A stretch of DNA of 64,000 nt from Blastobasis lacticolella (lineage: Eukaryota > Arthropoda > Insecta > Lepidoptera > Blastobasidae), in assembly GCA_905147135.1 (NCBI GenBank), contig LR990054.1, positions 12,871,001-12,935,000 of the forward strand, in the 5' to 3' direction. A program made the position numbers and the translations under genes. This document shows, one piece after another, positions 1-11,500 of this stretch (position 1 is the first letter of the stretch; each line of letters starts with the position of its first letter). Under the pieces are notes generated by a model. The model was given only the letters and a program-made list of their open reading frames with translations. It was not told the origin of the DNA and searched no databases.

Positions 1-930
1 TTTGGAAGGCATACACTACATTCGACTGCATGGTCATTTACCATCAGATGAGATGGGTATGGGCCTTAATAATCTTATTAAGTAACTACCTATTACGTAA
101 CACACCTAATAACCTTCCTTCTGACGCAGTCGCGTAAAACGTACAACATGAATAATTTAAAACATGGCATGTTTTACGAAAATATTTTTAAATGAACTTC
201 TGCCACTCTTTTACATATGTATGCATATTATGGATATGCATAATTAATTATACTCGAACAGTGAGTTTTTGTGTGTCTAACTAGGAGCAATATTGGTCAA
301 GGCTAGGTAAGCTATGGCGGATGGCCAAGCTTACTCATGACACTTTTTACTCATAACAACTATTTGTAATTTCCACAATTATTTTTCTGTTTCTAAATTC
401 AAGTTTGTAGAGCAAGACATACAATTGTACTAAATGTAGTGCCGATTGCCCACACGAATTTTAATTTAAAGGGCATCCACGAACCTGTAGAATAGAACCG
501 ATAGAAAAATTTACCGATCGACTAATGACGTTCTGTTTTTACTAATATACCATTTTTCTTGAACATTGGTAATTAAAGTCTACAGTGCACAGGTAGGTAT
601 ATTAAAACGAAGCAAATATCGCACATTATTCAAGGAAATTGCGATTTTATTACTTGCTATTAGTCATGGTGACACCGTCGTAAACAAATCCGTAATGTAG
701 GCATTCAGAGCATAACATCAACAGGAATTCTGCTGAATTGTTGCGTAAGCATTGTTATTTATTTTACCGCGTTCAATCGATTCGCGTCCGCCATTTTGCG
801 CGGGATTACAATGCGATGCTAACAACTTTTATTTAATGCACGTGTAAATGGCACGAGAGGGCTAGGACTGCACCTCGTCATTGCGGTTTACGGTTGCTTT
901 TAGGTTAGGTGTTGGTATTTTGTACTGAAT
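1..930. other. AT-rich non-coding sequence
   Basis: No gene, repeat with copies elsewhere in the window, or structured element was seen. A CCGCCATTTTGCGCG word near 789 resembles a YY1/Pho site. Confidence 0.5.
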
Positions 931-941
931 ATTACGAATGT

Positions 942-1200
942 TAGCCGAGTGGTGCCCGGCAGAGTAGAATAGCACCAACCCCTTACACTCGTGGGTGTCG
1001 TACAAGGCGACTAATGTTTTCGAGGCAAAAGATGTTAGAGTCTCCGTAGGCTGGAAAATGGGCAGCAGCGTTTTCCATTGTGTATTTACAACACTACGAT
1101 CTCCAACCCGCCTGCCAAGCGTAGAGATTATGGCAATAACCTTCCCTTTCGTGGGAGAGGCCTTAAGTCCTGCAGTGGACTGCTATGGGCTGTGATGATG
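942..1200 (+). mobile_element. SINE copy A with TGA-repeat tail and 11-bp target duplication
   Basis: The 259-bp insert is flanked by identical 11-bp direct repeats ATTACGAATGT at 931-941 and 1201-1211. It begins with TAGCCGAGTGG, which fits a Pol III A box, so a tRNA-derived head is likely; a clear B box was not seen. It ends in TGATGATG, the tail type produced by RTE-clade reverse transcriptases. A second copy of equal length lies at 48402. Confidence 0.75.
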
Positions 1201-1407
1201 ATTACGAATGTGTATGTAACAACATGAAATTGTAACTTTGATTCGTACTAAATATTGGTTGTGTCATGTGTAATGGAACATCCGTTTAACTCTGTTCCAA
1301 TGATTAAGAGTTCTGTTGTTATGTTATCAATCACACTAGATATGAAATGGTCTGGACAAAGTACAGTGACACATATTATTATTTGTGAATTAAAATGATA
1401 CTGTGGA

Positions 1408-1744
1408 GCGTCGGTGGTCAAGTGGGGTATCCGATTCGTAAGCGAGAGGTACCGGGTTCGAATTCTGCTGCGGCCTTGAAGAAATGACTCTTTTCTGGGT
1501 TATGTACATTAGTTTAATGCTAACCGATGCACTAACGGTGTGGGAAAACGTGATGAAACCTGCACATTTAGGCGAATGAATGTGTAACCATAATCCAATC
1601 TGGTCAGGTTATCCTGCTATCAGAGTCACGGAGGTAGCAGTTGCTCCACTTTAATTTTCTGATCTGCCAAATCGGACCAGGGGCCCTCGTGCAAGTGAGC
1701 ACCAACCGGATCATTAACGCCAAAATGATGATGATAATGATGAG
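1408..1744 (+). mobile_element. tRNA-derived SINE, + orientation (family 2, copy 1)
   Basis: The head holds an A-box-like segment TGGTCAAGTGGGG and a B-box GGTTCGAATTC (1457-1467), in tRNA order and spacing. The body contains TGATGAAACCTGCACATTT and ATCCAATCTGGTCAGGTT, shared with copies at 8175 and 30320. The 3' end is ATTAACGCCAAAATGATGATG followed by more TGA units. No clear target-site duplication was found. Confidence 0.7.
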
Positions 1745-2055
1745 CAATCACTCTTACTACTTCAGAAAATAGTAGTAAGCGTTACACGCGTAATTTCGAT
1801 GGCAACTCCCCCATCACACTTCTCCAGCTATACTTCACGCAGCTCCAACACTCGTATAGCAACGCAACCAAGAAGTAATTAACAAATCTTATTTCCATTC
1901 GTAACACGTATACATTCGTAAGTACGAAACGACCGGTGCGATTAATACGGCCCAGGCGATCCGTTGGCTCGGCTCCAACGACTGCGTTCAAGGGCACTTG
2001 GATTTACTGCTCTAATGTTTGTGTTGGCTGATTGGGGCTTGTCTTTCCTTTTGAC

Positions 2056-2083
2056 GCTCCGAGTGCTGTGCACTCGACGGAGC
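2056..2083. repeat. short hairpin
   Basis: GCTCCG-AGTGC-TGT-GCACT-CGA-CGGAGC folds into an 11-bp stem with a three-base loop and a three-base bulge. It lies just upstream of the tandem duplication at 2126. No loop-plus-U-tract terminator logic applies in this organism. Confidence 0.5.
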
Positions 2084-2125
2084 TTTTGGCAGGCTTCGCT
2101 TGCTAATTCCCTTTAGTCCAGTTCA

Positions 2126-2634
2126 GTTTGTAGGACCTCTGTGAGCGTAGTGGAGCATAGTTGCCAGTCACGTATCCAAACAAGTAAACTTAGAATAAAT
2201 AGGCAATGACAATACGATGCGTCTGACGTCAATGGTAACTTTTTGTAATCTGCGTCAGGTTTCAGCGGTTTGGATAGTACGTCATACGCACGACATGAAG
2301 CTCTGTCTCATAGGGAAACTGTTACCAATTGAAATGCTCCCTGAAGTCGTTGTTACCACCAGCATGCCCATGTTTACCAATAGGCTGGTTTGTAGGACCC
2401 ACAGTCACGTGTCCAAAGTAAATGTGATACAATTTAAATAAGCCAATGAGACAATACGATGCGTCTGACGTCAGTGGTAACTTTTTGTAATCTGCGTCAG
2501 GTTTCAGTGGTTAGGATAGTAGGTACGTCATACGCACGACATGAAGCTCTGTGTCATAGGGAAACTTATCAAATGAAATGCTCCTTGAAGCTTCGGCGCC
2601 ACCAATATGCCCATGTTTACCAATAGGCTGCGCA
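2126..2634 (+). repeat. tandem duplication of a 240-260 bp unit
   Basis: Two units, about 2126-2387 and 2388-2634, both begin GTTTGTAGGACC and share ACAATACGATGCGTCTGACG, CATACGCACGACATGAAGCT and CCCATGTTTACCAATAGGCT. Unit 1 carries about 20 extra bases near its start. Unit identity is high but not perfect, so the duplication is not brand new. A 74-codon open frame inside unit 1 is not conserved as a frame in unit 2. Confidence 0.8.
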
Positions 2635-3314
2635 ATTGGCTTATCAAGCAGGCATTCTATAGTTATAATGAATTGTTAGAACTGTAGGTATGTTAACTTA
2701 TATTGTAACGATCCTTTATTGCTATTTATTTGAATTATTACTTATTATTTTATATTATTAGACATTCAAATGAATTAATCACATATTTTAGCTATTACGT
2801 TATTTTGAAACCTGTCATCTATTGTACCTATTATTTATTTGGAATTCTGTGAATGTAATAAGTAATGACATGTAATTTAATAGTTACCAATAAATGAATA
2901 TGAATTTGAAATGTGGTTTAAAACACCGAGCGTCAGTGTTGACGTAAAGTACCTACGTATAGGTATAACGTAGGTAATATTCCTGTATTAAACGCGATAA
3001 TTTTATTCACTTAAAAAAGTGAACTCTAAGATGGCGAGAGCGTTACTATCAGGAATTATGAAATAGGTAAGTACTCAGCCTACTTACGTAGTCCTAAAAG
3101 TATTAGGCGTAAGTCTCGCTCGTAAAACTGGGCAATGCATGCACAGAATTCCAATTTCATGGTAAACTACAAAAGAAACATATCGTAAAACCGTGACTTT
3201 CCTCTGAACCTATTCGTAATTAGAAGGCAATCAAAACATTGCACTTGATTTGTGTTTATCGTAGCTGAATGAATGCGTCAACGTTCACTAATACTTATAA
3301 TTCTAGACTTTGTG
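2635..3314. other. AT-rich non-coding sequence, possible LINE 3' end
   Basis: The words ACCAATAAATGAATATGAAT (2886-2905) resemble the 3' tail of non-LTR elements. No coding part is visible. A single AAGATGGCG word lies at 3028. Confidence 0.3.
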
Positions 3315-3486
3315 CATAGTATAACACAAAGTCGCTTCCCGCCGTCTGTCCCTATGTATCTATTAGGTGCTACGCAACGGATTTTAATGCGGTTTTCAAC
3401 AATAGATAGAGTGATTCAAGAGGAAGGTTTATAAGCAAGAAAAAGGTTAGGTCGTCACGCGAACGAAGTCGCGCCGGGTCCACTAG
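3315..3486 (+). mobile_element. Helitron-like fragment, copy 1
   Basis: It shares CATAGTATAA, ACGCAACGGATTTT-ATGCGG, GATAGAGTGATTCAAGAGGA and CGCGCCGGGTCCACTAG with the copy at 40671. Near its 3' end CGCGA-acgaag-TCGCG forms a 5-bp hairpin 9 bases before a terminal CTAG (3483-3486), the layout of a Helitron 3' end (hairpin then CTRR). The 5' TC terminus was not confirmed and no coding part remains. Confidence 0.5.
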
Positions 3487-5362
3487 CATTATATAAAGTA
3501 CCTATACAGGTACTTAGTACAATTTATCAGTCACATAGCGATTTGTGGGCGATAAGTACCAGGTGGGATTGAGTTCTTCCATGAGAATATTTGTTTCAAG
3601 ACACAGCACCTGTAATGTAGAGTCGGGACTAGCCAGAATTACGGACACCTAAAATACAACACAATTACACCCGATATCCTAAACATTTCTGGCAAAAGCC
3701 ACCGAAGTCATCTCATTCAGTTTTACACGCTGAGAACTTTGGTAACTTGCCAATTTACCAGTTCTAAGAGGCTTTCTGTTGGCAATAGCCACTCATTGGC
3801 ACTAGCATATTAACTTGTAAATTAACTTCTGTCACCCATATGCGGCATGAAATTACAGATATAATACATACATGCCATTTCAATCATCTACTATACTATA
3901 CTTACCTATAGGTACTTATGTTCTACATTATGTTAAATAAATCAAATTACACATAATAGGTAGTTATACCTACCTATTTATGATAATTGAAATTTATTTT
4001 AAGGTGTTAAATAATGAAATAACCAATATAAGTAATCGTTTCATTTTATTACCAACGATTTGCGAGTAGCTAGGTATAGGTACAATTAGCTTCATTATAA
4101 TTAAATTGTGTTTTGTAGTATTTTCGGTGAGGTAGGTCCATAATATGCTTACATTTATATAAATAGGATTTATTACTCATCTATACGCAGTAAAGTAACA
4201 AACGAACACACCTCATGGCAGGTGTAATAAGTCTTTGTCTCTTGTCAATTTGAGTACCTAGTACCCACCCAATAATTACACTTGCGTCATTCACCAAAAC
4301 TCCGGTTATTTTCATTTAATTTCCGTCGCCTACGAGAAACAGCCATCGGCGCGTTCGAAACACAATTTTCTGCTTCACGGAGACAATAAAAAGTTATCAA
4401 ACTGGACAGGGAGTTCATAAATATTTACCATTGCCGAACTTCCGTTGCTCCAATTAAAGTTCGATCTCGTAAAGTACACTGGGCGCCCCAAAGCCCCCCC
4501 AAAGTCCCCTCCCCCCGCCTTCGACCCCCGGATCTTTTAATGAGTTCCCGGCTTAATTTACAGTTATTGTTTTGGCCCCTTGGCTGTTTCGTATTCAGTT
4601 TACGTGGTCAGCGATGCGTGAACAAGCACCTACTTTCCATGTTCTAACCAATATGTTATGTTTACTGATTTTTTGGAGTACTGCAAGCTAGTTAGGTACT
4701 GTCCGATGATGTGGTAAAAAGAAATATCGACATCGATTAGGTACGTGCAGCACTAAGCAGGGGGCGAGGTGTGCGAGGCCCTCCCCGGGCGTACCTCATA
4801 CCGCGATTGCCACGTCGACTTGTCGTCAACAGTAATTAGGTACCTATCATTAGCCAAACATTACTTTCTATTTTTAATCCGAATTAGGTCGGTTTTGTTT
4901 GTTTCGTACGTAATAAATACGATACAGACTTTATGTTAAGCATGTTGTTAATTTCTTTTCGTAAGCATTTACAAATAGAATTCCTGTAGGTAAAAAAATA
5001 CCCGTCGCTGGTATTACGGTTTCTGGGAAAAGTTTATTTATTTTTATATTTCTAAGAGTACGCCGAAATACCGGGCTCTCCATTTATCGTCGGTAATAAT
5101 TTTCGTTTTTGATGTTTATAGGAGCAAAACAGCTTGTTAAAAGAGGCATCCTCCTTTTCCACCCTCTATTTTTGATCTCACAACAATAATGATCGAATGT
5201 CTTTTCATAATTATTTATAAATTCAAGTTACAACGGTTTAGTTTTGTAATTTGGACGTTTGATAATTCCTTTTCAATGAGGTAATTGATTTATTCTTTTA
5301 AACGTTGGTAAATATTTTAAAGAATTACAGAAACGTAATACAAGTAAACTAAATTAGCTACT
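3487..5362. other. non-coding sequence between Helitron-like and pogo-like elements
   Basis: AT-rich with many short GGTACCTA-like words and the C-rich tract at 4481-4530. No supportable gene. Confidence 0.5.
4481..4530 (-). other. C-rich tract, G-quadruplex potential on the minus strand
   Basis: The + strand has CCCC, CCCCCCC, CCCC, CCCCCC and CCCCC runs within 50 bases, so the minus strand has five G-runs with short spacers. This satisfies the usual G-quadruplex pattern. Similar tracts lie at 31911-31960, 33773-33795 and 42098-42121. Confidence 0.5.
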
Positions 5363-5364
5363 TA

Positions 5365-6296
5365 GGGGAGGGGAGGGCAAGTTGGTTCATCTAACAAGAA
5401 TCGTAAGAAAAACACGCATGTTACAGAGATTAACGCAATTTTTATTTTTATAATAATTAACAGTACTATAGACTATCAAAATAATTTTATAAATGCTTAA
5501 AATAGAAATCACAACCTGGGCATGAGATCATCATGTAAAATAATTGTTTTGAGCCATCTTGCCCCTCCATATAGGGCAAGATGGTTCGGGCATATAATAA
5601 TCATTACTAGTCTTGACAATCGTCACAAAAGTATGTTCCAGACCCAATATACGAAGAGCATGCTTCGTGAGTCCACTCTTTGCACTCGGAGCATTGTATC
5701 CAATCCTCAGGTGGGGGATAGATATATTTTTCTTTGCAAAGTGTGCAGTAATAATCACGGCCGAGTTCAGAACCAGCGATAGCCGATTGTTTTCTATTAG
5801 TTTCTATTAGTAGACTGGTAGATAATGCTATTTTAGCTTTAGGTCCGCCAATGTACTGTTTGTGCATGAAATATAAATAAATAAAAAAATAAATAAATTA
5901 GTGAATATGGTCATATTCGTCTTGCCCGCTTGGCATTTGATAGATAAAAAAAATATCCTAAAAATTTATTTGTTTCGGTGATGAAAGATGCTTCATTACA
6001 GCTTAATTTACATAAGATAAGGCAACAGAAGCAACCTTTATCATCAATATATATGAATGATATAACAGAAAATGTTAAAACTTATCGTGACAAAATATTT
6101 TATTTTCTTGCGTCAATTCTGTTTCTCGTCACTAAAACGCACGCTCTCCCCACGACAGCCGAGTTCGCATTGTATTGTGAAGTCGGCCCGCCCTGCGCGT
6201 CCCGCCACGCCGGTACTTTCATGTACGGAACGAGTAGTAAGATCCTACGAGAATGATTCGTGTTGCCCGCTATATTCATCTTGCCCTTCCTTCCCC
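5365..6296 (-). mobile_element. decayed pogo/Tigger-like DNA transposon with TA target site
   Basis: The ends form imperfect terminal inverted repeats. The left end reads GGGGAGGGGAGGGCAAG; the right end in reverse complement reads GGGGAAGGAAGGGCAAG. Both are flanked by TA (5363-5364 and 6297-6298), the target site of the Tc1/mariner/pogo superfamily. Subterminal copies of the TTGCCC word occur at about 5560, 5925, 6263 and 6281. A perfect 11-bp palindrome pair CCATCTTGCCC / GGGCAAGATGG lies at 5554-5584. The minus strand still encodes the zinc-finger end of a transposase (5607-5867). The remaining transposase is lost, so the element cannot move on its own. Confidence 0.65.
5607..5867 (-). 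pseudogene. C-terminal remnant of a DDE transposase with PHD-like zinc finger
   Basis: The 86-codon frame ends with a cysteine-rich module: YYCTLCKEKY, then DWIQCSECKEWTHEAC, then TYFCDDC. The ligand order C-x2-C ... W-x2-C-x2-C-x4-H-x2-C ... C-x2-C is the PHD-like finger often found at the end of insect pogo/Tigger-type (DDE, CENP-B-like) transposases. No DDE catalytic region remains upstream, where stops follow within a poly-A/T tract. The frame lies inside matching terminal repeats, which supports the transposon reading over a host PHD gene. Confidence 0.6.
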
Positions 6297-6298
6297 TA

Positions 6299-8162
6299 CC
6301 TATTCTAACAGAGCTATTTTATTACTTATCTACTTTTTGTTCTGCTGATGACATCACGGTACAGTACTCGATACTCGTACGTACTCTACATATATTAAAT
6401 TATAAATAGAATACATATAACTTATTTGCCTACCCTCACTTGCGTCAGATACAAGTAAACAAATTAGCAGACTACCCGCTGCAAAGGGGTAAGATAACTA
6501 ACTATAGAATATCTTAATTAAAGTCATTAACGCAGACATATAGCAATGTAACCAGTCTAATATCTAGATTGTTTTCTAAACACATAAAACCACAAGCTCG
6601 AGAACCCTGATGCCAAGATAATTCTGGCAACTCAATTACAGAAACAAACTTGTTTACTGCTAAGTTCAACCCAGTAACTTATTCATCAATCTGTGGTTTC
6701 GAACCAACTTAATTACACTTGTTGTTGGAACCAAGTTAGGATTTAACTTGTTTCAACTGTAATAGTTCTGACAATTATGAAATATCGACTAGCCGGTGGC
6801 TTTTGTTTACTTTGTACGTGTACTTTGAGATCCCTATCGTTAAAACTAAACTAACGTTCAATATAGGTACTCATTTGTACATAAATAAAATTAAACACAC
6901 AGAAGAAACATTTACAGACTAAAATAAACTTAGGAACCTAAGTACAAACAAACATTTCGAAACAAACTTTATAAAACTGCTGAAACACATTTAGAAATAA
7001 CATTAACTTTTTCTACCCAAGTTGAAGAGTTGAAACCGGTGAAACATTTTTGAAATGCCGTAAATTTCGCAAGAGGACACTTGAGGGTTTGCCGGGGACT
7101 ACTGTTTCTGGGGCAGTATTGTTTTCGTTCGCAATTGTTGAACCTGGCTATTTATAGCAAAATGTATTGACTTACTTTTCCGTTTTGCTCATGCTTTTCA
7201 TTTCGTTTGATTTACTTTCAATTTCCTTATTTATGTGATTCAATAAACTTCGGATTACGTAATTATTCGTATTTAGGTACTCATACCTGCCCTAAAGAAA
7301 TCCTCAGTTCTTAAAACGTTTGCTCTCACACCGATATTAATTAAGATTTCAGATTATCAAGATTTCGTTGAGAAAAGTAATTACGAATCGCATTACCAAA
7401 GTTTGCCTACAGTGACAAACTTCTAGATTATCTGCTCTCAGTCATTACAGTTTTGAAGGAGCCAAGTTCCGCGGAGAAACTCCGGGCGGTGCCAACTTCG
7501 GCTAAGTAGCCGGGAACTTTGTCTCACGATCCACCACTTCTGGCTGGGATAACCTCTTTATTTGCAACTAAATTTTACGTTAGTACTATAAATAATATGT
7601 TATATGTTCGAAACTGCGTCATTTTTTCGTCGTTCGTTAATAGCGTCTCTTTCTCATCGTGGTAGACGTAAACTACACCTACACCTTCAAATTACAGTCG
7701 CATATCGGCATGGGATGCTTCAGATATCAGTTTCAATAGCATGCTCATCACTGATTTAACTTGTAACCTCAATACCTCTAAAACCTTTCGGCCGCGTATC
7801 AACAGAAGTTTAAGATTTCAAAATAATCGGACAGGCTGGTGAGAGGGCATAACTTTGTCAATTTTACCCCTGCGGCTAGGCTGAGCCGTTTCAAAGGGGT
7901 GACTGCCGTGGGAGGGCCACCCTCCTCTCTGTTCGTGAATACCGCTTAAAGTTCCGACGTAATTGCTGTCTGGCTGCGAGTAAACTTTGTATTACATTAC
8001 CCGAGTTAATTTATTGTATCTTCTTATTCATTGCTTCAAGTTTTGTTGTCCTAACGACCGGAGTTATTGCTGCGCTAGTTTTGTTTAACTAACAGCTAAT
8101 ATGGGTGGTGGTATCCAGATTGTGTCTAGTTTCCGTATCTTGGAAACTTTGAAGACATAGAG
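6299..8162. other. AT-rich non-coding sequence
   Basis: No recognisable gene or repeat was found between the pogo-like element and the SINE at 8175. Confidence 0.5.
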
Positions 8163-8174
8163 CGGTTGTGTTTA

Positions 8175-8500
8175 GGTATATTTTAGCGTTAATGTGCCGG
8201 GTAGTGTTCTCGCGCAGATCAGGTAATTACAGTAGAGCGACTGCCATCTGACCTCTGTGACCCTGCTACCATGGGAACCTGACCAGATTGGATCATGGTT
8301 ACATATTCAGTCGCCTGAATGTGTAGGTTTCATCACGATGTTTTACCACACCGTAAGAGCATCGGTTAGCATTCAAATAATGTACATAACTCAGGAAAGA
8401 GTCATTGTACAGTACATGGCTGCAGTGGGATTCGAATCCGGTACCTCTCGCTTACGAGTCGGGATACCTTAACCACTCGGCCATCGACGCGTCTTTGGAA
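8175..8500 (-). mobile_element. tRNA-derived SINE, minus orientation (family 2, copy 2), 12-bp target duplication
   Basis: Identical 12-bp repeats CGGTTGTGTTTA flank the insert at 8163-8174 and 8501-8512. Read on the minus strand it starts GACGCGTCGATGGCCGAGTGG (A box) and has GGATTCGAATCC as B box. The body is the same as copies at 1408 and 30320. The 71-codon frame inside it is only the reverse complement of SINE sequence and is not a gene. Confidence 0.8.
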
Positions 8501-8512
8501 CGGTTGTGTTTA

Positions 8513-11500
8513 TATATTTTTTTTTAATAATACCCTATCCATTCGTAATTGATGGATCTGATGGATGTGCAGCTGTTGCACTTTACCACCATTACCTACA
8601 TTAATCACAGTATTACTCTAACGCATAAAAGAACAAACACTTAATCTTTGACTTCTGCATCCGACAAATTACATATATTTCAATAAAATAACCATTATTT
8701 GGTAAATGAACATTAACTTTTTATAAACCTTCGTAACTCTACAATAATTATAGAGGTACCTACTCGTTGAAGATAATACGCCTTGAGTTTGTTTGATGCA
8801 TGACTGGCGAGTCGTGATCGCAAACTATTGTTACAGTTCGATCGTGCTACGGCATGTAACCTTCACTGGCCTCAGGAAATATCCTTCAGCCAGATACCCG
8901 TCAAACATTCTTCACAAACAATTTTGTTATTAGTAAGAAAGATTACACTTTTACATAGTGTAGTAATATGAATGTCACGTAAATCACGATGTTATTAACA
9001 TGTAACAGCTGAATAGGTGGGTAGTCTGTCACGAAATGTCGTGAGAGTAAGTTTAAAACGTCTGTATCGAGACTGGGAGGCTTGAACAGCGACCAATTGT
9101 CTCTCGTTTGCACACAGCTGTTGAAAGTTCAAAACCATTGGCGTGCTAATTGAGTGTGAACTTTACTATTAAGGAGGTTAAGTGGACCGTACTTTATCAA
9201 ATGCATAAATGCCGTCACAACATGCTTGACCATCTCATTCATATTCGGTATGAATCTATCGGAATAGATAACAACAAAGCTCTCGTTACACGCAAACATA
9301 TGCTCGTACACCTAACCGAATTTCCAGAAACGAAGGTTATCAGTTCAAATGTTTGCGTTGTTGTGCCAATGCGCATTCCGCGAACGAATCCATTTATTAT
9401 TAGCAGCGCGTATGATAACGATAAACCAACGAGGTCAGACCGGAGTGCGCAAAAAATAGAAACGCTGGTTTACCGCGCGTGACTAAAGAGCCGATGCAGG
9501 CAAGATGGCGTCCACATCCATCTCTTTCCGACGGATGCACATCGCTGTCGCTGTCCTTCTCTACAGATTTGGTTGCCGTTAATTTTTTTGCACACTGGCT
9601 AGGTTTTTATCTGTCTTTTTTGCCGTTGAATTTCACAAATTACGTGATGGTAGCGAGAGCTCTGTTTGCGGTTGCTTTTATCGCGGCACTGCTATCTTTT
9701 TAGGTTATGTAATGGCGGAGAATTTCCAAAGATTCAGTATCTGAAATTCTGTATTTGAAGGCAAAATACTTGGCTGTTCAATTTATTTTAGTCTCTTTTA
9801 CAAAGTGTTGTCGTCGCAATTTATTTGCTGTTTATTTATTATCTGTTCTTTGTAATGATTTATGTACGCTTGAAAGGCAGGTTAAGTTGGTATGTGGCGG
9901 CACCGAAAAAAGAGTAGAGATAAAAGCTGTTTTCCATGTATGCGGACTGCGTCTGCGCAGGCGGGAACAGGTTACATAACGGTGACACCTTTTAGGGCCC
10001 GAGATTGATGCTCGCATCAACCTCGCCCTATTAACTGCTGCCACGCCACTCGCATATTAATGGCCTCGTTCAAGATTGCTGACTCTAAGTGGTGGGTTAC
10101 ATTTCCCAAAAGCTTAATCAATTTGTGCTTATCTGAATAACAATGCCTTATAATATCTTTTGCATTGGTTCCAGTAATAATAATAGCTATTGTTATGAAC
10201 AGCAAAAGCTTTGCTTCGTTAGAAAAAATTGTAACGCAGATTATAAATGTTAACAGGTAAAAACGCTATTCTTTTCGAAGATAAAACTAAAAAAACGCGT
10301 CTTAACCACACTGGAGCTGGAGTAGAGCTGGCAACATCGCAGGCAGACGTAATAATAACAAAACAGTATAATAGTGAGTCACGCATGGCGTGATGGGCCT
10401 GCGAGGAAACGTTTGTCACGAAAAACGTTAATGTATGGCTGGACTGGAGCTCACCTACACGCAACCACATTGTGAAGTATTATTACTTGATCTAATACGG
10501 CCAGACCATCCACACGATCAGAGCATGTTTTTATAAAGTAATTAAGGTCGATTATTATTATTTTGATCGATTCAAATGGTGTTAAGTAATGTTTAATTGC
10601 TTGCGTGTTTGGGGACTATGTTAGAAATGGGTTGTAATATTGATGCTATGATAAGTATGTGTATTGTATACCTACTTAGTTTACCGAGATATAAGTACTT
10701 ACAGTTTTAATTCGAGGCCAACATTCTCAATCAGTATAGGAAGGTCTGTACTTCAAGACAGCTGTTTGTAAAGTAGACTGTAACTTGAAAGAAATGCCTG
10801 AGGTGTAAATGAACAATAGTATGAACTTTCAACGTGGTCATCATTATTTGCGGTTCTCACGTTACAAAACGAACTAAAATATAGTGAAATAGCTCCAGAA
10901 CTGACGTTGAAAGTTCACGATGGAAACCAACAATAGAAATACGGAGAATAGATAGGTGCTGGTTGAAACGAAAGTGGGGAGGTCAAATAGAATTCGTAAT
11001 ATCTTATTCAACGGACATTATGTAAATTGTTCTGACATGGACGTGGGTATCGAAATTGATGATACTGCTACAGTTAACGGCGCTTTATGCAAGTCCCGTT
11101 ATACCCTGTAACATGGCTTTCAAAAGTAAAGCAATTCGGTTATGTAGGTATGTGTGAAGGACAGTTATTAAACAAGAATTGGTTATTTAGTAATCGTGTA
11201 AGATAAAAGAGCAAAACTATGCAAAGCGAAGACAAAGTATAATCGTGCGTTGATCAATAGCTAGCGGGGTGGTTGTTGCACAAATAAAAAAGCACGTGGC
11301 GTGCATGATTGTTCCGCTCCGGTTGGCGGGCGTGCGCTGTTACCGGGCGGACGCGGCGCGCAATGTTTTCGAACGAGCCCACAGCAAGATGGCCGCCGCA
11401 GTTTGCCGCCATTCGCTTTCCCACGTCGCCCGCCGCATGCGCAGCGCTCGTTTCTTTTCTATTGTACTCGTACACCACTTCAATTTGCAATATTGCATTT

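Noticed and set aside
995..1195. 66-codon frame, with a similar one at 48514-48741
   Set aside because: Both lie mainly inside copies of the same SINE; the similarity comes from the repeat, not a gene family.
8257..8472. 71-codon + strand frame
   Set aside because: It lies wholly inside the reverse complement of a tRNA-derived SINE.
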